In this document: in pieces, positions 26,521-36,818 of the stretch
Numbering within the stretch: the first letter of the stretch is position 1
How the letters are laid out: each line of letters begins with the position of its first letter
Origin: Zasmidium citrigriseum
Lineage: Eukaryota; Ascomycota; Dothideomycetes; Mycosphaerellales; Mycosphaerellaceae
Direction of reading: 5' to 3'
Assembly: GCA_002786025.1 (NCBI GenBank)
Contig: NHNW01000004.1
Location: forward strand, 868,001 to 932,000
Length of the DNA stretch: 64,000 bases
Made by a program: the position numbers and the translations under genes
The notes under the pieces: model-generated
Databases searched by the model: none
Told to the model about the DNA's origin: nothing
The model's input: only the letters and a program-made list of their open reading frames with translations

Positions 26521-28136
26521 TCATACGGAAGCATGCAGTACATCCCAGCTTCCCTCCATCCTTCGTATCATGGGCAGCTTCGAGCTATGCCGTTGGATGA
26601 ATTGCCCATACCCTGGCCTTCCCTGGACTACGCCATCTCGAAAGACGACTTTACCACGAAGTATTGTGATCTGAGGCCAATTCAGGAACTCGATTCCCTC
26701 GTATGGTGAGTAGTCACATGCGTCGTGCAGATCTCGAGCATGCTGGAGCCGTCTCGGCGTGAAGCGCTCATTGCAGTGCCACACTACCAAGTCTGCGTCG
26801 GAGCCGATCTGGATTGCACCCTTTTTGGGATACATGCCGTACAGCTTGGCTGGATTCTCTGAGGTCAATTCGATGAATCGTTTGATGTCGATGCATCGTC
26901 GTCGCAGAACCCCTTCTGAATATAGGAGCGGCAGCCGAGTCTCGACTCCGGGCAGTCCGTTGGGTGTCTTTGTGAACCTGGAGTCATCAGTCAAGAGCTC
27001 TGTTGCAGCAACGCTTTGAGTGTCCACCTACATTCCCTTTGGATTGCCATTGTCGGCCCGGATCAATCCGAGTTGCTTGCCAGATTGATCCTCAAATCTG
27101 TATGGACAATGATCCGACGAGAAGATTGTGAAAGTCCCATTGATAAGGCCTCTCCAGATGGCCTCGATGTCCTTCTCGTCGCTTCTCAGTGGTGGCGAGC
27201 AGATAAACTTGGCACCACAGAAGTGCTCTTGATCCAGGTTGGACTTGCCGAGCAACAGATACTGCGGACAGGTCTCGGCGAACACCGGCTGAAGGTTGCT
27301 TTGCGCTTTTCGAATCACCTTTGCCGACTCCGGTACGGAAACATGAACGATCAGAAGTGGCGTGTCAATGACCTTGGAGAAGGTCACCGCTCGATTGGTT
27401 GCTTCTGCTTCCGCAGCGTTTGGATGAGCTACCGCTTTATACATCGGATCCGTCAAATTTCTGGCCTCCAGCTGCTCGGTGAAGAAGTCGACTAGGTCAC
27501 CATTCTCGGCGTGGACCAGAGCTATCATGCCCAGCTCTCTGGCCTTGAGGAGAGCTCGCAGGAATTGATCGTCGGAGATTCGCATGTGCTTGTACGTCAG
27601 GAATAACTTCATGCTCATGATTCCTTGATCGGCCAAGATGGGCAATTCGTCCTGCAGTACGGCTTCCGAAGGATTCGTGATGATGGCATGGAAGCCATAG
27701 TCCGCGTAGGAGCCTTGCTCCGTCACGAGAGCTCGATAGTTCTCGACAGCTTCAAGGAGGGATTGGTCTCGAGATTGCTCGGCGAATAGCATCACGGTGG
27801 TTGTGCCGCCAGCTACAGCACTTCTTGTGCCAGTCTCGACTATAAACACTCCGATCAGCAAGATGACCGTGGCCGTTGACAAGAAACGACCTCACCATTG
27901 TCGGCACATCGGAAACCTGCTTCTTTTGCCCGTGGTGACTGATCCTGTGCAAGATGGACATGGCCGTCAATGCCGCCGGGAGTCACCACAGCACCTTCGC
28001 AATCGATCACCTCTGTGTCTTCTGTTGACGACAGGTTGAGGCCGAGCCCGGCTATCAAGCCATCTTTGACACCAATGTCTGAGTAGTATGCTCCGTTCAC
28101 GAATGCATTCTGAAGGATCAGGTCAAATTCTTGCAT
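26521..28136 (-). CDS. Dihydropyrimidinase/hydantoinase-type cyclic amidohydrolase
   Basis: Cytosolic binuclear zinc enzyme that opens cyclic diamides such as hydantoins or dihydrouracil to N-carbamoyl amino acids. Exons 28136-27896, 27839-27032 and 26977-26521 give 501 aa; introns are 56 and 54 nt. Metal ligands are all present at the expected places: His59 and His61 in GGIDGHVHL, the carbamylated Lys158 in MSMKLFLTYK, His190 in ALVHAENGD, His246 in LLIVHVS and Asp323 in FSSDHCPY. The block FTKTPNGLPGVETRLPLL matches the dihydropyrimidinase/D-hydantoinase branch rather than allantoinase. The length is close to the family norm. It shares a 360 bp promoter with the second NCS1 permease. Confidence 0.93.
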
Positions 28137-28496
28137 TTTGTGTATCTTTCGATGTCTTGAAAGCTGACGTGACAGAATGCTGGATACTATTGCAGTAGGA
28201 AAAGTCCAGGTCTATCCGTCGGACCAGCCCGAGTGGTTGAAGGATTTTGGTGGCAACTGATCGGGCCATCCGCTGTACCAACTGGATACTCCCGATCAAG
28301 GACCCTTTGTGTCAGCTATCTTTCACATGGCTTCAATGTCTACGATAAGGGCTTGGAGCATCGATTGGGCTCGAACGAGACGTCTCTTCGAAGCCACAAT
28401 GACTACACAACGTCCACGCGGTATATCAGCACTGTGTCCGCCCATGCTTCCCTCGAGACCGCCCCAAATTGTCGCATTAAGAGCATCCAGGTGAAG
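28137..28496. promoter_or_regulatory. Divergent promoter between dihydropyrimidinase and second NCS1 permease
   Basis: A 360 bp gap holding CGGGCCATCCG (28262-28272) and the small palindrome TCCGTCGGA near 28225-28233. No other gene is seen. Confidence 0.45.
28262..28272. promoter_or_regulatory. Candidate Zn2Cys6 site CGG-N5-CCG
   Basis: CGGGCCATCCG; almost the same word occurs in the regulator/amidase promoter at 24101-24112. Confidence 0.35.
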
Positions 28497-30734
28497 ATGA
28501 AGTCGTTCAACTTTCCGAGAACAAGAGAAGAGTTGATCAAGACCTTGACGACGGACACGCCGTCGGAGAAGTCTTCGCAATGGATAAATGCGTATCTTTG
28601 TCCCACGCCTAAGAGTGCGAGGACTTGGACTTGGTGGGTACAAGGTTGTCAACTGTCACTGGAACAATTACTGACAAGACATCTGGGACTCAGGCTTTCT
28701 TTGAGCGCATACTGGTGGGGTGTTAGTCTTCAATATTCTGCACCAAAGAGTATATCGATGTTGACGATGTGTAGAATGCCTTCAACTCAAGCCAATGGTC
28801 CAACGGTGCCAGTTTGATTGCCATCGGTCTCACATGGTGGCAAGCTCTGATCGCGTGCATTCTGGTAATTCAAGAGCCCCTTGAAGCAGTTATTGACGAG
28901 TTCTGAATCTGAGACCAGGCCAACTTAATATCTTCGTCCGTTGCATTGGCTCTTGGACGACCTGGAGCTCGATACCACATTGGCTACCCAGTGCTGGCTA
29001 GAAGCGTATTCGGAATGTCAGTACTTCATCTCGTTATTATTCTCCGATTGAAAACAGTTCTGACAGTTGAATAGGTACGGCCACTACTTCTTCGTTTGGA
29101 TTCGTGCCGTCGTGGCCATCATTTGGTGAGGAACCCCTCTTCACAGCGTCGACTCCATCCTGACAAGTTGAATAGGTTCGGCGTCCAGACTTACTTCGGC
29201 TCTCAACTCTTCAGTATCATGCTACGATGTATCTTCGGGAACTCATGGTGGCACATGAAGAACCATCTGCCAGAGAGTGCCGGCATATCCTCAAGAGACT
29301 TGCTTGCATTCTTCCTCTTCTGGATGATCGAGTTGCCGCTGCAGGCTGTTCATCCGACACATATCAGGCATCTCTTCACAGTAGGTCAGTCCAGTTCATC
29401 GCTCTTGATTCCTCTGATCAGACATGCAGCTCGAATCTATTGTCTGTCCCGCCGCATGCCTTGGCGTCTTCGCCTGGTGCGTCAACTACGGCGGTGGTCT
29501 CAGCGTAAACAGCCTGGGCGAGACCCGCATCCACGGTGGCGCTCTTGCCTGGGGTATGCTCAACGGCATCAACAGCTGCTTAGGAGTTACGTCCGCCCTT
29601 CTCGTCAACGTAAGCATCGACTCCTTCCTAACACCCAGTTCCAACTGACCATTCTCGCAAAGCAACCCGACCTAACTCGCTACACCAAACGACCCAGCGA
29701 TGCAGGCTGGCGTCAGGCTTCTTCCATCTTCGCCAGCAAGACTTTGATCTTCTTCTTCGGTATCGGTGCCACGGCAGCTGTACAGGGCAAATTCGGAGAA
29801 GCCTACTGGAATCAATGGGATCTCCTCAATGCGATTCTGGATCGCTTCTGGGGACCGACGGCGAGAGCAGGATGTTTCTTTGCCGCCTTTGGATTCACGC
29901 TTTCGGTCTTGGGAGTCAATATCGGGTGCAATTCGATACCGTTTGGTGAGATCGTGAAGATTACTTCAAAGTGGGACTGGAAAGCTGATGAATCATGTGC
30001 AGGTGCCGATGTGACGGGTTTATTCCCCAAAATTTTCACCATTGTCAGAGGTCAGCTATTCTGCGGGATCGTGTCGTTGGCTATTGTTCCGTGGAAACTT
30101 CTCAGTAAGTAGAAACTTGGCGTTTTGTATATCATAGAGTATCCGCTGACCTGCATGCTACAGCGAGCGGTTCTGGGTTCGTGACGTTCCTTGGAAGCTA
30201 CAACATTTTCATCGCCCCCATCTGTGCTGTAAGTAGACCTCCAACCGCATCACAATTGGCATAGGTTATATACTGACTCCCAACGCTTTCAAGATTATCA
30301 TCGTCGACTACTTCTTCGTCAAAAAGGGCAACATCCACACACTGTCTCTCTTCGACCCTTCGCCAGGAAGTCTCTACTACGCCTCTAAAGGCTGGAACCT
30401 CAAAGCCCTCTTCTCGTGGATCTCCGCGGCCGTCGTAGGGATTCCTGGTCTCATCGGTGCCTACCATCCGTCTTGGGTGTCTAAGGACGCAGTTCACGTC
30501 TACCAGACTGGATGGGTGATATGTTTCTCGGTCGCTGCGTTGCTGTATTATGTTTCATGCCGTGTACTGCCACGAGGTTTACCCAAAGACGATACGACAC
30601 TGGCGTTTGAGGAGCTCGCTGAGACGGAAGGGTACTTTGATGGCGAGCATGTGATTGAATTTCACACAACAAGACTTAAAGGATCCGAGAAGAGCGTTCA
30701 AGAGCTGGAAGTGACTCCAAAGAGTGATGTATAG
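28497..30734 (+). CDS. Second NCS1-family permease, highly spliced
   Basis: Membrane nucleobase/ureide symporter of 558 aa in a proposed 11 exons: 28497-28637, 28694-28714, 28775-28864, 28919-29016, 29075-29125, 29176-29380, 29430-29609, 29663-29945, 30003-30104, 30164-30228 and 30294-30734. The joined protein runs RTWTWW, NAFNSSQWSNGASLIAIG, ALALGRPGARYHIGYPVLAR, FGVQTYFGSQLFS, CNSIPFGADVTGLFPK and IIIVDYFFVKKGNI, all NCS1 blocks. The exon of 21 nt (28694-28714) uses a weak donor (GTGGGG) and is the least certain part. The intron 29946-30002 is stop-free and in frame, but removing it rebuilds SIPFGADVTG, so it is real. In contrast, the permease at 20863 has no introns, so the two are not a recent tandem duplicate. 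The substrate is probably a ring compound used by the hydantoinase. Confidence 0.86.
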
Positions 30735-31261
30735 AAGACTTCGAGGAATATCTCCCGTCCAATATAGCAACTCAAAACTTAGAAGACCAAGTTTCCTGGC
30801 TCCAAGAAGATATCGAATAGCATAGACTCTGAGTCACTGCCGTGAGAGTCAATGCAGCGATGAAAGGTTCTCGCATCATGTCAGAAATTTTCCACATCCT
30901 AACATTCCTAGTTGCTTCACATACTACGTCAATCCAAACAGCCTTTGAAGAAGCTCCTGCAGCCTGCATGGTGCATTTCTTTGTGTGGATTGGTGCTGTC
31001 GAAAACAGCCTGGTCCGTGCGGAATGCCAAGGCTGTAGACGAATGTTGGATTTGCATATCATGTACCCTTCAACGCTTCTCCAACGTTTGAAGTCCATCA
31101 AATCAATGCAAAAGCTTTTCTTGAATTGTATTGCAAAGTCTTGTATCGCTCGTGTGGGTCTGACTAGCAAGGGACCCCGGAAAGCTTGGCCCACCAGAAT
31201 TTGCAAAGTACTATATACAATTGTCTCGTCACCGCTCCCATCCAATCAGAGTGTAAAGCAA
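30735..31261. other. Intergenic, nothing recognised
   Basis: About 530 bp between permease 2 and the tRNA gene. It should include the permease 3' UTR and the tRNA upstream region. Open frames here lack domains. Confidence 0.4.
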
Positions 31262-31362
31262 GCGACCTTAGCTCACTTGGGAGAGCGCCAGACTGAAGAT
31301 TACTTCGGTCAGCACGACTGTGCGGTATCTGGAGGTACTGTGTTCGATCCACAGAGGTCGCA
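31262..31362 (+). tRNA. tRNA-Phe (GAA) with intron
   Basis: The acceptor stem GCGACCT pairs with AGGTCGC, followed by discriminator A. Box A (TTAGCTCACTTGGGAGAGCG) and box B (GTTCGATCC) are intact. The anticodon stem is CCAGA/TCTGG with loop CTGAAGA, so the anticodon GAA lies at 31295-31297. A 28 nt intron, about 31299-31326, sits one base 3' of the anticodon as in nuclear tRNAs. CCA is not encoded. Confidence 0.96.
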
Positions 31363-31935
31363 GCTATTTTTGCCTTTTTGGCGCTCTTGTGACCGTTTAT
31401 TTTTGCTCCAAATGTTGGGAAAAATATGTAAGTACCCTACGGACGTCGTGTGAAAAGCTTGTGAGATTTGGTCAAGGATTGGTTGAGATATGATGGTATG
31501 AATCCAGCTGAATTTTTGGACTTTGAGCTGGACGGCCGGGGCGTCGAGTCTGGTGTTTGGAATGAATGACAACGCACAGTACATATTGAATAGACTAAGA
31601 AGAGAGTTAAAAGGCCATTGAATCATGTTCAGACATGTATCTATCGCTACAATGAGTTCTGATGGCATTGAATGTTACCCTCTACTCGACGACTTCACAA
31701 CGTTTTCTAGTACCTGAGACTCTTCGTTCGTTTTGAACTACTCTCTTTCACCACCTCCCATCCGCCGACGCCCTTCTCGACGTCCTGTTCGAGCGGCAGA
31801 CAGTCATCTGGCAACCTAAGTCCTCGAGGCTGCGACGAGGCTGTCACTCAGGACATATCACCAGGACCATTTCCAGCCCGGCATTGGATCCAAATCCCTT
31901 TGCTATCGTTTCATCATCATCAAGTCATCTCCCTT
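31363..31935. other. Intergenic, tRNA downstream to oxidase 3' end
   Basis: About 570 bp. A T-rich run follows the tRNA (about 31366-31380) and fits an RNA polymerase III terminator. The remainder holds the oxidase 3' UTR; no gene is seen. Confidence 0.4.
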
Positions 31936-33960
31936 TCATTCCCCGATGTCCCTATAATCCTCATCCTCCGGCCCCATCCCCTTCTCAATCCCGTCCGCCG
32001 CGCAAAGCTCCATATTCGCATGAGGAACCTGCACACTGGCGAGCTCATCCGCCCGCGTCACCAACTGCATCAAAAGACCCGCCTCAGAATGCCACGAGAT
32101 ATGGCAGTGGAAAGCCCAGGCACCGGGATTGTCTGCGACCAGCCTGATCAGAATCCAGCCGAATGCTTCCACCGATGCCGTATCTCTTCGGAGTGGATTC
32201 GATAGATCGAGACTGTCATACAGCGGGGCGAGATTCTCACGATTGATGTCTGCGCCAACATGTGTGAGAGGCGGATAGCCGTGGCCTTGTGCGAGGACGA
32301 AGTACTTGTAGCCGTGCAAATGCAGAGGGTGGTTACCGTCGTCGAAGTTGGAGATGAGGAAGTCGATCGTTTTGATTCCTTCGGTTTGGATGACGAGTTC
32401 GTCTGAGATGTCGAATGCTGCGTCGTTCACAAAGACACCATCATCCTTCTCAGCGGCGTTGAATGTCTCGTTTTGTGTGGAGAGTCCGTCGATCACTCGA
32501 TGAAGACTTGGAGATCCTACTTGTGGCCGGAAAGAGCTCGCATTGAAGAATCCGCGGCTGAGCCTGTATTTCCCGATTTCGAAGTTCGAGCGGAGGTAGA
32601 AGAACTTGCCTGCTTCTGCTGGTGCAGCCACAACTTCTGCTGGTACGAGGTCGGTCGTGTTCATATCGTTGCACTGCTGTGCGAGCTTCTCTTCCCAGTC
32701 CGTGGAGATTGGCAGATCGTTTGTCTCGTTACTGTATCGCACCACGGCATGTACATCTGGCTGCAGTGTCTTGGGAGGATCCGTGAAGCAGGATGTGATC
32801 ATTCGAGCACGCAGCCAGAAGACCTCGGAATCCTGGACTGTCGTGTTCAACACAACGCTGTATCGCTGCGCTGGATTGATATTGACTCTGTGGTAGTTCA
32901 AAGGCTCAACATCTGTGCCATCCACCTCGGTGACTGCCAACTCGTGCTCATCGACCTGAACTTGGAACTCGGCAAAGGCACCAACATTGATGAGGCGAAG
33001 TCTGTGGTGCTGATTGGGAGCGAGATCAATTCGTGGAATTCCAACGTTCAGGTTCGTGTTGTCACACTTTCGATCTGGGAAGTCCTCGCAATTTCGAGTT
33101 GATCGACCATTGACCAAGCCTCCAACCGGCACAGGTTCGGTATTCTCCATATCCGGCTTCAGATACTGCCAGAGCAAGGCAGACGAAAGATCGTGATAAT
33201 GATCAGAGATCAAAAGAACACGATCGGTGTCATACGATATACGCTGCAGCTTCTTCTCGTCTCGCCCATGAATGATCAAAGGACCATGCACACCATCAGA
33301 AGATTGAACTCCTTGATGGGCATGCCACCAGTAAGAGCCACTTTGTCCCGAAACCGTGAACTCGTATGTGAATTTCTGTCCGGGAGCGATTGGGCATTGC
33401 GAGATGCCAACAGTTCCGTCCATGTGAGAGGATCCATTTTGATAAATACCATGCCAGTGGATAGAAGTCGCATTTACTGCTTGATTCTCCACATGCACGA
33501 CTATGGTATCTCCCTCATTGACTTCGATCAAAGGGCCTGGGAATTGATTATTCACAAGCATCATCGGACGGTAAATACCATCAGGCTTATGCTCCTGATC
33601 GCGGACCGTCCAGCTGTATTCTCTCCTTTGAGGTGGAGCTGCATAGTCCCAATCCACGTCCAGAACGTAATCGTTGGTCTTGACGGTCGTAGCTTCCGCG
33701 ACTTCTTCGCGTTGCTTCTCTTTCCTCGCACCCAACGCCGACGCCGCAATCACGACCAGCGTGACCAGGGCTGCCAGCAAGATCGCTACGAATGCCGATA
33801 TGCTCCATGGACGCCATCTCTTTGCATTCTTCGTTGAGTACCCATGCTCCTCACCATTCTGCTCTTTCCAGTCTCTCAACAAACCTTGCTCTTGCTCGGC
33901 ATCGGTAAGAGGCGGCGTCGAGACGTCTCGACTCTCATCTGAGAGCCGCGATTCGAGCAT
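31936..33960 (-). CDS. Membrane-anchored multicopper oxidase (laccase/ferroxidase-like)
   Basis: Single-exon protein of 674 aa. Residues 1-50 are charged and cytosolic, residues 53-77 form one transmembrane helix (SISAFVAILLAALVTLVVIAAS), and the rest is a three-cupredoxin oxidase outside the membrane, so it is a type II membrane protein. All copper motifs are present: HWHG at 168-171, HAH at 213-215, HPLHLHG and HCHISWH near the C-terminus. Many NXS/T sites fit glycosylation. Family members oxidise phenols, melanin precursors or Fe(II) while reducing O2. Unlike Fet3 the anchor is at the N-terminus, and no signal peptide is seen. Ferroxidase activity cannot be assigned without the specific acidic residues being aligned. 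Confidence 0.92.
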   Translation of the reverse strand: MLESRLSDESRDVSTPPLTDAEQEQGLLRDWKEQNGEEHGYSTKNAKRWRPWSISAFVAILLAALVTLVVIAASALGARKEKQREEVAEATTVKTNDYVLDVDWDYAAPPQRREYSWTVRDQEHKPDGIYRPMMLVNNQFPGPLIEVNEGDTIVVHVENQAVNATSIHWHGIYQNGSSHMDGTVGISQCPIAPGQKFTYEFTVSGQSGSYWWHAHQGVQSSDGVHGPLIIHGRDEKKLQRISYDTDRVLLISDHYHDLSSALLWQYLKPDMENTEPVPVGGLVNGRSTRNCEDFPDRKCDNTNLNVGIPRIDLAPNQHHRLRLINVGAFAEFQVQVDEHELAVTEVDGTDVEPLNYHRVNINPAQRYSVVLNTTVQDSEVFWLRARMITSCFTDPPKTLQPDVHAVVRYSNETNDLPISTDWEEKLAQQCNDMNTTDLVPAEVVAAPAEAGKFFYLRSNFEIGKYRLSRGFFNASSFRPQVGSPSLHRVIDGLSTQNETFNAAEKDDGVFVNDAAFDISDELVIQTEGIKTIDFLISNFDDGNHPLHLHGYKYFVLAQGHGYPPLTHVGADINRENLAPLYDSLDLSNPLRRDTASVEAFGWILIRLVADNPGAWAFHCHISWHSEAGLLMQLVTRADELASVQVPHANMELCAADGIEKGMGPEDEDYRDIGE

Positions 33961-34817
33961 CTTGCTTCCGGAAAGTCTCCACGTTCTTCAAGCTGGGAGA
34001 TAGCGGCGATCCTGTTCACCTGGACTCAAGCGAGCACATCGCTTCGACAGCGTTGAAATTGGTATCAACGACTGTCGTACTCAGCGCCAAAGGGCAAGAG
34101 GAATGTTAACAGTCGAACACCTGTTCAGGAGAGCTACAAACCGAAAAAAATGTCATCACTCGTGGGAGGATGTCACCGGGCGCGAATTTCCCACCCGTTG
34201 GCCACCCACGTTCTCGCCGATGGGCATGACCTGCTCTAGCACCTCCCCTTCCGGGCAAGAAGATGTTCATCGTCGCGCATGGAACCGAACGCGTTGCCTC
34301 ACACTTGTCCGAGTGAGGTCGAGGCACCGGAACCCTGCAGCGGAGCTGGCCTTCTTCACCTCGCCGAGAGCCAATCGCCTCGGACCCTGAGAGCACGCAG
34401 CACTTCCTCCTCCCACTCCTCTCGTTCAAGACTTTTCTAGCGGAGCTTAGACTGGACATCAAGCAGCATGCTAACGCAGGTCAGTGTTCTCGAAAAAGCT
34501 TGGTAGCTGCTGAATGTCACCCTGGAAATGTCGTCCGTCCAATGGGAATGTCCCAGAGGTCAGGCATGTGCCATTCTTCGACCTCGTTGACCCGGGAGAC
34601 CGGCAAAGGGTAGCCCACACGACGGCGGCGACCTTCCTGTCTGGATGTTCGCCCAAGCGGCGTACGCGTGGGCGGAAGAAACGTGGTTGACCAGCCGCAG
34701 ACGTAGGAATTGTCAGGAATTGACTTAAAGGTGGGCGAGTCCAATTTCTTCCAGAGATCGTCAGTCAAGGACAACTTTTTCTCGTCTTTCACTCGTTTAA
34801 TCCAGCAAGAAGACGAC
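33961..34817. other. Divergent intergenic region, oxidase and phosphoesterase promoters
   Basis: About 860 bp between divergent genes. It contains promoter and 5' leader sequence for both; no RNA gene or repeat was recognised. Confidence 0.4.
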
Positions 34818-36248
34818 ATGGCCACTACCGCCGCTCTCCTGGCCCTCGCCGCCGTTGGCGTCGTGGCCCAAGACCAGCCCAACGAGAATACTGCCACTGC
34901 TCCAGCAGCAGTCTACGCAGCTCAAGCCACGGCTGCTACCTATGAGGGTCGTAACCGATACCAGCGTGGCCGTGTCTTCGACCGCTTCGTTGAGATCTGG
35001 CTCGAGAACACCGACTATGACAAGGCCGCTGGCGACCCCAACATGGCCTGGCTCGCCTCGAAGGGTATCACATTGTCCAATTATTTCGGTGTGACGCACC
35101 CTTCGGAGCCAAACTACGTTGCAGCCATTGGTGAGATATCGACAAGTTGGAGCAATCTTGAACCTTTGCTGACTTTGATCTTCAAGGCGGTGACAACTTC
35201 GGCATGGACAACGACAACTTCAACCAGGTTGCCGATGATGTCTTCACCGTCACCGACTTGCTCGAGGACCGCGGCATCTCTTGGGGATCGTGAGTTAGAA
35301 CCATCACCAAAGACTTGAATCTCACGCTGACATTGTCGACACAGCTACCAAGAAGACATGCCATACACCGGTTTCGAAGGCTTCGCCTGGAAGAACCAAG
35401 CCACCGGCGCCAACGACTACGTCCGAAAGCGTACGTACACCCCCGACCAGTACCTCATCTGAGACATTTACTGATACTAGTCCTCGCTTCTAGACAACCC
35501 ACCAGTCATCTACAACAAGAACACCAGCCCCCGCCGTCTGTCCTACCAGAAGAACATGACCATGTTCTTCGAAGACCTCAAAGCCGAGCGTCTGCCCCAA
35601 TGGATGTTCATTACCCCCAACATGACCTCCGACGGCCACGACACCTCCGTCACCGTCGCCGGCGCCTGGTCCCGTAACTTCCTCGAGCCATTGCTCTCGA
35701 ACCGCTACTTCATGGAGCGTACCCTCGTCCTCCTGACCTTCGACGAGAACCATACCTACAACATCGGCAACCGCGTCTTCAGCATCCTGCTCGGTGGTGC
35801 TGTCCCAGAGGAGCTCCAAGGTTCCACGGACGACCAATTCTACGACCACTACTCCGACATCTCCACCGTCGAAGCAAACTGGGGTCTCCACACCCTCGGC
35901 CGCTGGGACGTCGGCGCGAACGTCTTCAAGATGGTCGCTGAGCACACCGGTGACATCTACCGCAGCTGGGACGCCGTGACGGGTAGCAGCCCTAGCGTCT
36001 TCCTGAACAGCTCCTTCGCTGGTCCGTTCAACACCGGATTCATGAACGCTTCATACCCAATTCCCAACGTCCAGGCTACATCCCCACGCACTCGTCGTAC
36101 CGTTCTGCCTGCCATCCAGCGCCAGTATGGTGGTGGCTGGTCGTGGAGGAGCAGGAACTCCAAGAATATGTATTACAGCGATTCGCAGGAGATTCCTGAT
36201 GGTCAGCACCCACCTAGGGGTTACGCTGTGAACGATGTGAACAACTAA
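34818..36248 (+). CDS. Secreted phosphoesterase (acid phosphatase, PF04185-type)
   Basis: Extracellular phosphatase of 418 aa. Exons 34818-35130, 35187-35289, 35345-35430 and 35494-36248; all four join in frame. The start at 34818 gives the signal peptide MATTAALLALAAVGVVAQ. Phosphoesterase-family features are FVEIWLENTDYD near residue 55 (the metal-binding E-N), THPSEPNYVAAIGGDNFGM, the LLTFDENHTYN segment and TPNMTSDGHDTSV. Fungal relatives include phosphate-repressible acid phosphatases that scavenge phosphate from monoesters. N-glycosylation sites are frequent. The tail ends with a Trp/Arg-rich stretch instead of a GPI signal. Confidence 0.92.
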
Positions 36249-36818
36249 GGGAGTCGCACTTTGAAAAGTTTTGGGGTTGGCGGGAGTTAGAATAGATCAT
36301 GAATCGAACGTTTTGATGAAAGAATGTGAAGTTGTTCCATAGGCCTGTCAAGCTCCAAGGACTCTCCATGGCCGTCAAGGCAGGAACCCAGATTGCGTCC
36401 TTGGAGTCTCCCTGGACCTGCGGGGACATCTATTCTTGCTTACCACCGCCTCGCTCTCGAAGAATGCCTTCAGCCGCCACAATAGTGAAAGAGTCTTCGG
36501 TGGCATAGCGGACATCGCGGACAGGAGAGAGTCTCGCCATACGTGTGGCGGCAGAAGGTCAGCGAAAGCGAGGCTAATGCACTTCGCGGAGCGACCATGG
36601 CGCTGTGGTACACAGATTTTGTCTTTGACAGGGATGCAGCGTCACTGCAGAGCGGGCGGGAGGGAAAGAGCGTGGTAAGCACGATATGTGAGCGCTGTGA
36701 TTGGCTGGATTTGCTAAGCCTGGGCGACCGCATATATGTTTGTGACTTGCTCTTTTCGGAGTCCGTGACCGTCTTCCACTTCAAACAAACAGACACAACC
36801 AAGACGAAGAAAGACAAG
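36249..36818. other. Intergenic, phosphoesterase 3' end to iron-transporter promoter
   Basis: About 570 bp. An inverted CCAAT (ATTGG) lies near 36700 and a TATA-like TATATG near 36733, about 86 bp before the next start codon, so the second half looks like the transporter promoter. No gene is seen. Confidence 0.4.
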
